The position numbers and the translations under genes were made by a program. From Leadbetterella lacustris (lineage in GTDB: Bacteria > Bacteroidota > Bacteroidia > Cytophagales > Spirosomataceae): a DNA stretch of 64,000 bases. The notes under the pieces are model-generated. The model had not been told where the DNA came from. It saw nothing but the letters and a program-made list of their open reading frames with translations, and searched no databases. Every line of letters starts with the position of its first letter. The stretch's first letter is position 1. The stretch lies in the NCBI GenBank assembly GCA_965234335.1, contig OZ248454.1, positions 186,001 through 250,000 on the forward strand, in the 5' to 3' direction. Positions 61,191 to 64,000 of the stretch are shown one piece after another.

Positions 61191-62849
61191 TTAGTTATTG
61201 TTTTCCAACATTTCTATAGCACTCCTGATGGCACTTTCAGAAGGATTCTGCCCTCCAATCATCTTCGCCACTTCTACAATTCGCTCATCGCCATCAAGTT
61301 TTCGCATCAAACTCACCGTTTTGGTGTCTGAATTGTCTTTGTAAACATAAAAATGCGTTTGGCCTTTTCCCGCAATCTGGTGCAGGTGAGTAATGGCAAT
61401 CACCTGAAGTTTCGAGGACATTTCGGTAAGCATTTTACCCACTTTTATGGCCACTTCTCCGGATATACCCGTGTCTATCTCATCAAAAATGATGGTCGGT
61501 AAAGATTTTTTCTCAGCCAAAACATATTTCAGACTCAACATCACCCTTGAAAACTCGCCACCTGAGGCCACATCTTTGAGTGGTTTTGGGGTTGAGCCCT
61601 TGTTTGCCGAGAATTCAAATATCAAATCGTCTATTCCATCGGCCGCAAAAGCCTTTTCTTTTGTACCAATCAGCAGTTTAGCTTCCGGCATTCCGAGCTC
61701 AGCCAATAAATCTTGGATTTTGTCTACCAAAGGCTGAATGACTTTCTTTCTGCTTTCTGATAGAGCCAAGGCGTGCTTTTGTGTCTCGGCAAAAAGTTTT
61801 TCTTTGTTTTTTTGTAAAACCTCCAACTCATCCCCTAAGTTAACCACTTTGCTGACTTTTTGCTGCAAATCTTCTCTAATTTCGATGAGTTCAGTGATAC
61901 TTTTTACGGCATGTTTTTGTTGTAGTCTGAAAATAGCATTCAGCCTATCCCTCAAAAAAACAACCTTTTCATCGTCTGTTTCTACCTCAGAATCCTCCGA
62001 TTCTATTTCGTTAGAGATATCTTGAAGCTCTATCAAACTGCTATTAAGTCGTTCTTTTAATGCCGCATATTTTTCAGAAATACCGCTGATGCTGCCCAAG
62101 GCTACATTGGCGTCCTTCAATAAACCCAACACTGAAAGGTCGGGATTGTTGAGATATTCATACGCAAAACCGAGTTTTCGTTTTACTTCTTCGGCATTTT
62201 CCAAAATCAACAATTCTTCCTCCAATTCCGCTTGCTCCTCTCCGAGCAGTTTGGCCACAACCAATTCATCCAAAAGAAATTTATTGTAATCAAACTCCTT
62301 TTTGAGACTGTCTGCACTTGCTTGTAAGATTTGCAAAGCCTTTTCTGCTGATTTGAAAGCTTTGAATGAAACCAGATACTTTTCTGAGAGAGCCTGATTG
62401 CCAGCAAAAGCATCTACCAAAGCCAATTGATAGGCATTGGTATTGAGCAAAAGCGTATCGTGCTGAGAGTGAATATCCATTAGGTATACACCCAAAGTCT
62501 TCAAAACATCCAAGGTAACAGGAGTGTCATTGACAAAAGCACGAGACTTGCCATTAGGCGAAATTTCACGACGGATAAGACACGCAGGATCGTAATCAAG
62601 TTCCAATTCATCAAAGAAAGGTTGTAGGTCAAGTTTGGATAAGTCAAAATTGCCTTCTACGACACATTTCTCGTTTTCGTCAAACAATGCTTTGGTGTCG
62701 GCTCTGTTTCCCATCAGAAGACCCATAGCTCCCAACATAATGGATTTACCCGCACCGGTTTCTCCAGTGATAATGTTCAGACCAGCTTCAGGTTGGATTT
62801 CCAGATGCTTGATAAGGGCGTAGTTCTTTATGAGAAGGCTTCTAAGCAT
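61191..62849 (-). CDS. recN: DNA repair protein RecN
   Basis: The 552-residue SMC-like ATPase has the N-terminal Walker A (ITGETGAGKSIMLGAMGLLMG) after LLIKNYALIKHLEI, and a long coiled-coil middle (about 150-370). The C-terminal signature VASGGEFSRVMLSLKYVLAE and Walker B TIIFDEIDTGISGEVA follow. RecN helps align broken DNA ends in recombinational repair. It leads a minus-strand unit that continues with the small lipoprotein, SCO and cytochrome c. A three-unit tandem repeat lies upstream of its start. Confidence 0.95.
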   Translation of the reverse strand: MLRSLLIKNYALIKHLEIQPEAGLNIITGETGAGKSIMLGAMGLLMGNRADTKALFDENEKCVVEGNFDLSKLDLQPFFDELELDYDPACLIRREISPNGKSRAFVNDTPVTLDVLKTLGVYLMDIHSQHDTLLLNTNAYQLALVDAFAGNQALSEKYLVSFKAFKSAEKALQILQASADSLKKEFDYNKFLLDELVVAKLLGEEQAELEEELLILENAEEVKRKLGFAYEYLNNPDLSVLGLLKDANVALGSISGISEKYAALKERLNSSLIELQDISNEIESEDSEVETDDEKVVFLRDRLNAIFRLQQKHAVKSITELIEIREDLQQKVSKVVNLGDELEVLQKNKEKLFAETQKHALALSESRKKVIQPLVDKIQDLLAELGMPEAKLLIGTKEKAFAADGIDDLIFEFSANKGSTPKPLKDVASGGEFSRVMLSLKYVLAEKKSLPTIIFDEIDTGISGEVAIKVGKMLTEMSSKLQVIAITHLHQIAGKGQTHFYVYKDNSDTKTVSLMRKLDGDERIVEVAKMIGGQNPSESAIRSAIEMLENNN

Positions 62850-62934
62850 TTATTTGAAATGATTTTAGCAAAATTAAAGATAGATTCGATAGGAAGCAAA
62901 AAGCATTCAATAAAGAAATTAATTATTGAGCCGC

Positions 62935-63352
62935 AAAAAAAAAGCATCGCCCAAATCGTCGATGCTTTTCTGTAATAAACCTTAACTTTAAACTATGAAA
63001 AAAAACTACCTCTCGGTATAACTTTATTTGAGTGCCGTGGTTCGAGTTGTGAGTTTCGAGTGCACGCATTCAAAAATTCAATCTCTTCTAAATTTCTTTT
63101 TTTTAAAAGTTTGGAAAAAAAGCATCGCCCAAATCGTCGATGCTTTTCTGTAATAAACTTTAACTTTAAACTATGAAAAAAAACTACCTCTCGGTATAAC
63201 TTTATTTGAGTGCCGTGATTCGAGTTGTGAGTTTTAGAGTGCACGCATTCAAAAATTTAATCTCTTCTGAATTTCTTTTTTTTAAAGTTTGGAAAAAAAG
63301 CATCGCACAAATCGTCGATGCTTTTCTGTAATAAACCTTAAACTATGAAAAA
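62935..63352. repeat. 178-bp tandem repeat, about 2.3 copies
   Basis: Two full units and a partial third repeat with a period of 178 bases: the landmark AGCATCGC begins at 62943, 63121 and 63299. Each unit has a terminator-like stem (AAAAGCATCG with CGATGCTTTT), then TGTAATAAAC and an ATGAAAAAA start at 62995, 63173 and 63345. The third unit has lost six bases before the ATG. Differences between full units are few, so the duplication is recent. Units 1 and 2 encode an eight-residue peptide (MKKNYLSV), unit 3 a 13-residue leader-like peptide. Apart from this, 62850-63371 holds no gene. Confidence 0.85.
63293..63325 (-). terminator. Rho-independent terminator of the OmpA-family gene
   Basis: AAAAGCATCG pairs with CGATGCTTTT (10 bp) around a ten-base loop, and on the minus strand the stem ends in a run of seven T. 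It is 47 bases after the stop of the OmpA-family gene. The same hairpin is duplicated in the two upstream tandem units. Confidence 0.75.
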
Positions 63353-63371
63353 ATATCTTTGTCTTTTTTTA

Positions 63372-64000
63372 CTATCTAGCTCCTAAGTACTCTTTAACAG
63401 CCAAAATTTTAAACTCTGTACGGCGGTTTTGTTGATGTTCTAATTCCGAGCATTTCACAGAATCATCACATTCGTTTACCAACTCACTCTCTCCATATCC
63501 TTGGGCGGTTAACCTGCTAGAACTAATTCCTTTTTTGATCAAATAATCTACCACTGATTTGGCTCGCTCCGCTGATAATCTTAGGTTATACTCTTCGCTC
63601 GCCCTGCTATCAGTATGCGACCTTAGTTCTATCTGAATGTCTGGATATTTCTTCAAAATCGGAATCACTTTATTGTCGAGTTCCTTTTTTGCATCGGTTC
63701 TAATCTCCGATTTATCCAAGTCATAATAGATATTGTCTAATCTAAATATATCACCTTCACCAATCATGCCAAAGTTCTGTTCTACCGAAATATTTTTCTT
63801 AGAATTTTTAATTTTTCCTATACTTTCGGTATTTATGGCATAGTTATCTTTCACCGCAGTCACACTATATTTGCCGTCACGAACTGGTTGAAAGACATAT
63901 CTTCCATCTACTCCTGTAATTATGGTCTCTATACTTCCGTCACGCTCGTTTTCAAGTGTTACGGTCGCACCTGCGATTGGTCTTTGGTCAACTTCTGAAA
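63372..64000 (-). CDS. OmpA-family protein with carboxypeptidase-regulatory-like domain, C-terminal part
   Basis: The frame stays open to the window edge, so only the last 209 residues or so are seen. They begin with a carboxypeptidase-regulatory-like beta-sandwich (RPIAGATVTLEN, then GVDGRYVFQPVRDGKYSVTA). An OmpA peptidoglycan-binding domain follows: IYYDLDKSEIRTDAKKELD, IELRSHTDSRASEEYNLRLS (Asp and Arg contacts to diaminopimelate) and LTAQGYGESE. This order occurs in PorE-like anchors of the type IX secretion system, but the upstream domains needed to decide are outside the window. A GTG at 63863 is internal, not the start. Confidence 0.85.
   Translation of the reverse strand, partial: SEVDQRPIAGATVTLENERDGSIETIITGVDGRYVFQPVRDGKYSVTAVKDNYAINTESIGKIKNSKKNISVEQNFGMIGEGDIFRLDNIYYDLDKSEIRTDAKKELDNKVIPILKKYPDIQIELRSHTDSRASEEYNLRLSAERAKSVVDYLIKKGISSSRLTAQGYGESELVNECDDSVKCSELEHQQNRRTEFKILAVKEYLGAR

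Noticed and set aside
62935..63352. CRISPR-like array
   Set aside because: The repeat unit is 178 bases with no alternating spacers, and no cas gene is near; it is a tandem duplication.
1..64000. tRNA, rRNA or riboswitch genes
   Set aside because: I looked for tRNA arms and T-loop motifs and for common riboswitch cores in the gaps and saw none I could support.

Overview
The window is AT-rich DNA from a member of the Bacteroidota, most likely a Cytophagales-type soil or freshwater heterotroph. The evidence is a SusC/SusD pair, an FG-GAP/ASPIC lipoprotein, the coaX - outer-membrane protein - lptC order, many lipoboxes, and several starts preceded by the Bacteroidota -7 element TAnnTTTG. The taxon is inference; there is no rRNA or tRNA gene here. 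I found no phage, complete insertion sequence or CRISPR array.

Layout. (1) 1-6168: the 5' end of protocatechuate 3,4-dioxygenase beta (pcaH), a divergent AraC-type regulator, a UMF1-family transporter translationally coupled to a glycosyltransferase, and a convergent MBOAT/SGNH O-acylation pair. (2) 6267-7598: mnmE. (3) 7668-19786: a tightly spaced, eleven-gene minus-strand operon. It runs from a MarR regulator (with a perfect 26-bp palindrome just upstream) through an MHS-type permease, an MBL-fold protein, a Tat-exported nitronate-monooxygenase-like flavoprotein, a Dabb lipoprotein, a secreted GH30 glycosidase, an FAD aromatic hydroxylase, homogentisate dioxygenase, a fused 3-oxoacid CoA-transferase and fumarylacetoacetase to a flavin-reductase-like protein. 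It reads as a catabolic unit that could free, import, hydroxylate and cleave an aromatic compound through homogentisate. No maleylacetoacetate isomerase is encoded in it. (4) 20081-23778: DUF3820 gene, a decayed GH113-like glycosidase, nagA, another decayed secreted-protein gene and an 80-residue unknown.

(5) 23851-35082: housekeeping genes: ald with a divergent Lrp regulator, a metzincin-type protease with a DUF1684 protein, ribE, PASTA and rhodanese proteins, nhaA, dtd, mgtE and a pentaheme cytochrome. (6) 35144-47250: a LacI regulator with a palindromic operator, SusC/SusD, an FG-GAP/ASPIC lipoprotein, two decayed genes and a GH16 lipoprotein. (7) 47297-55603: DEAD-box helicase, SelO, and a sugar locus (TIM-barrel isomerase, two Gfo/Idh/MocA dehydrogenases, divergent MFS permease).

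(8) 55664-58234: coaX, an outer-membrane beta-barrel and lptC. (9) 58235-59479: an inverted-repeat element followed by a parDE toxin-antitoxin operon with a well-formed promoter/operator. (10) 59613-62849: recN followed by a small lipoprotein, SCO and cytochrome c, with a dispersed intergenic repeat present twice. (11) 62850-64000: a 178-bp tandem repeat with terminator hairpins and the C-terminal part of an OmpA-family protein that runs off the window.

Across the window the accessory intervals hold the traces of gene loss (four decayed genes), while the two catabolic loci each come with a dedicated regulator and a recognisable operator-like dyad.
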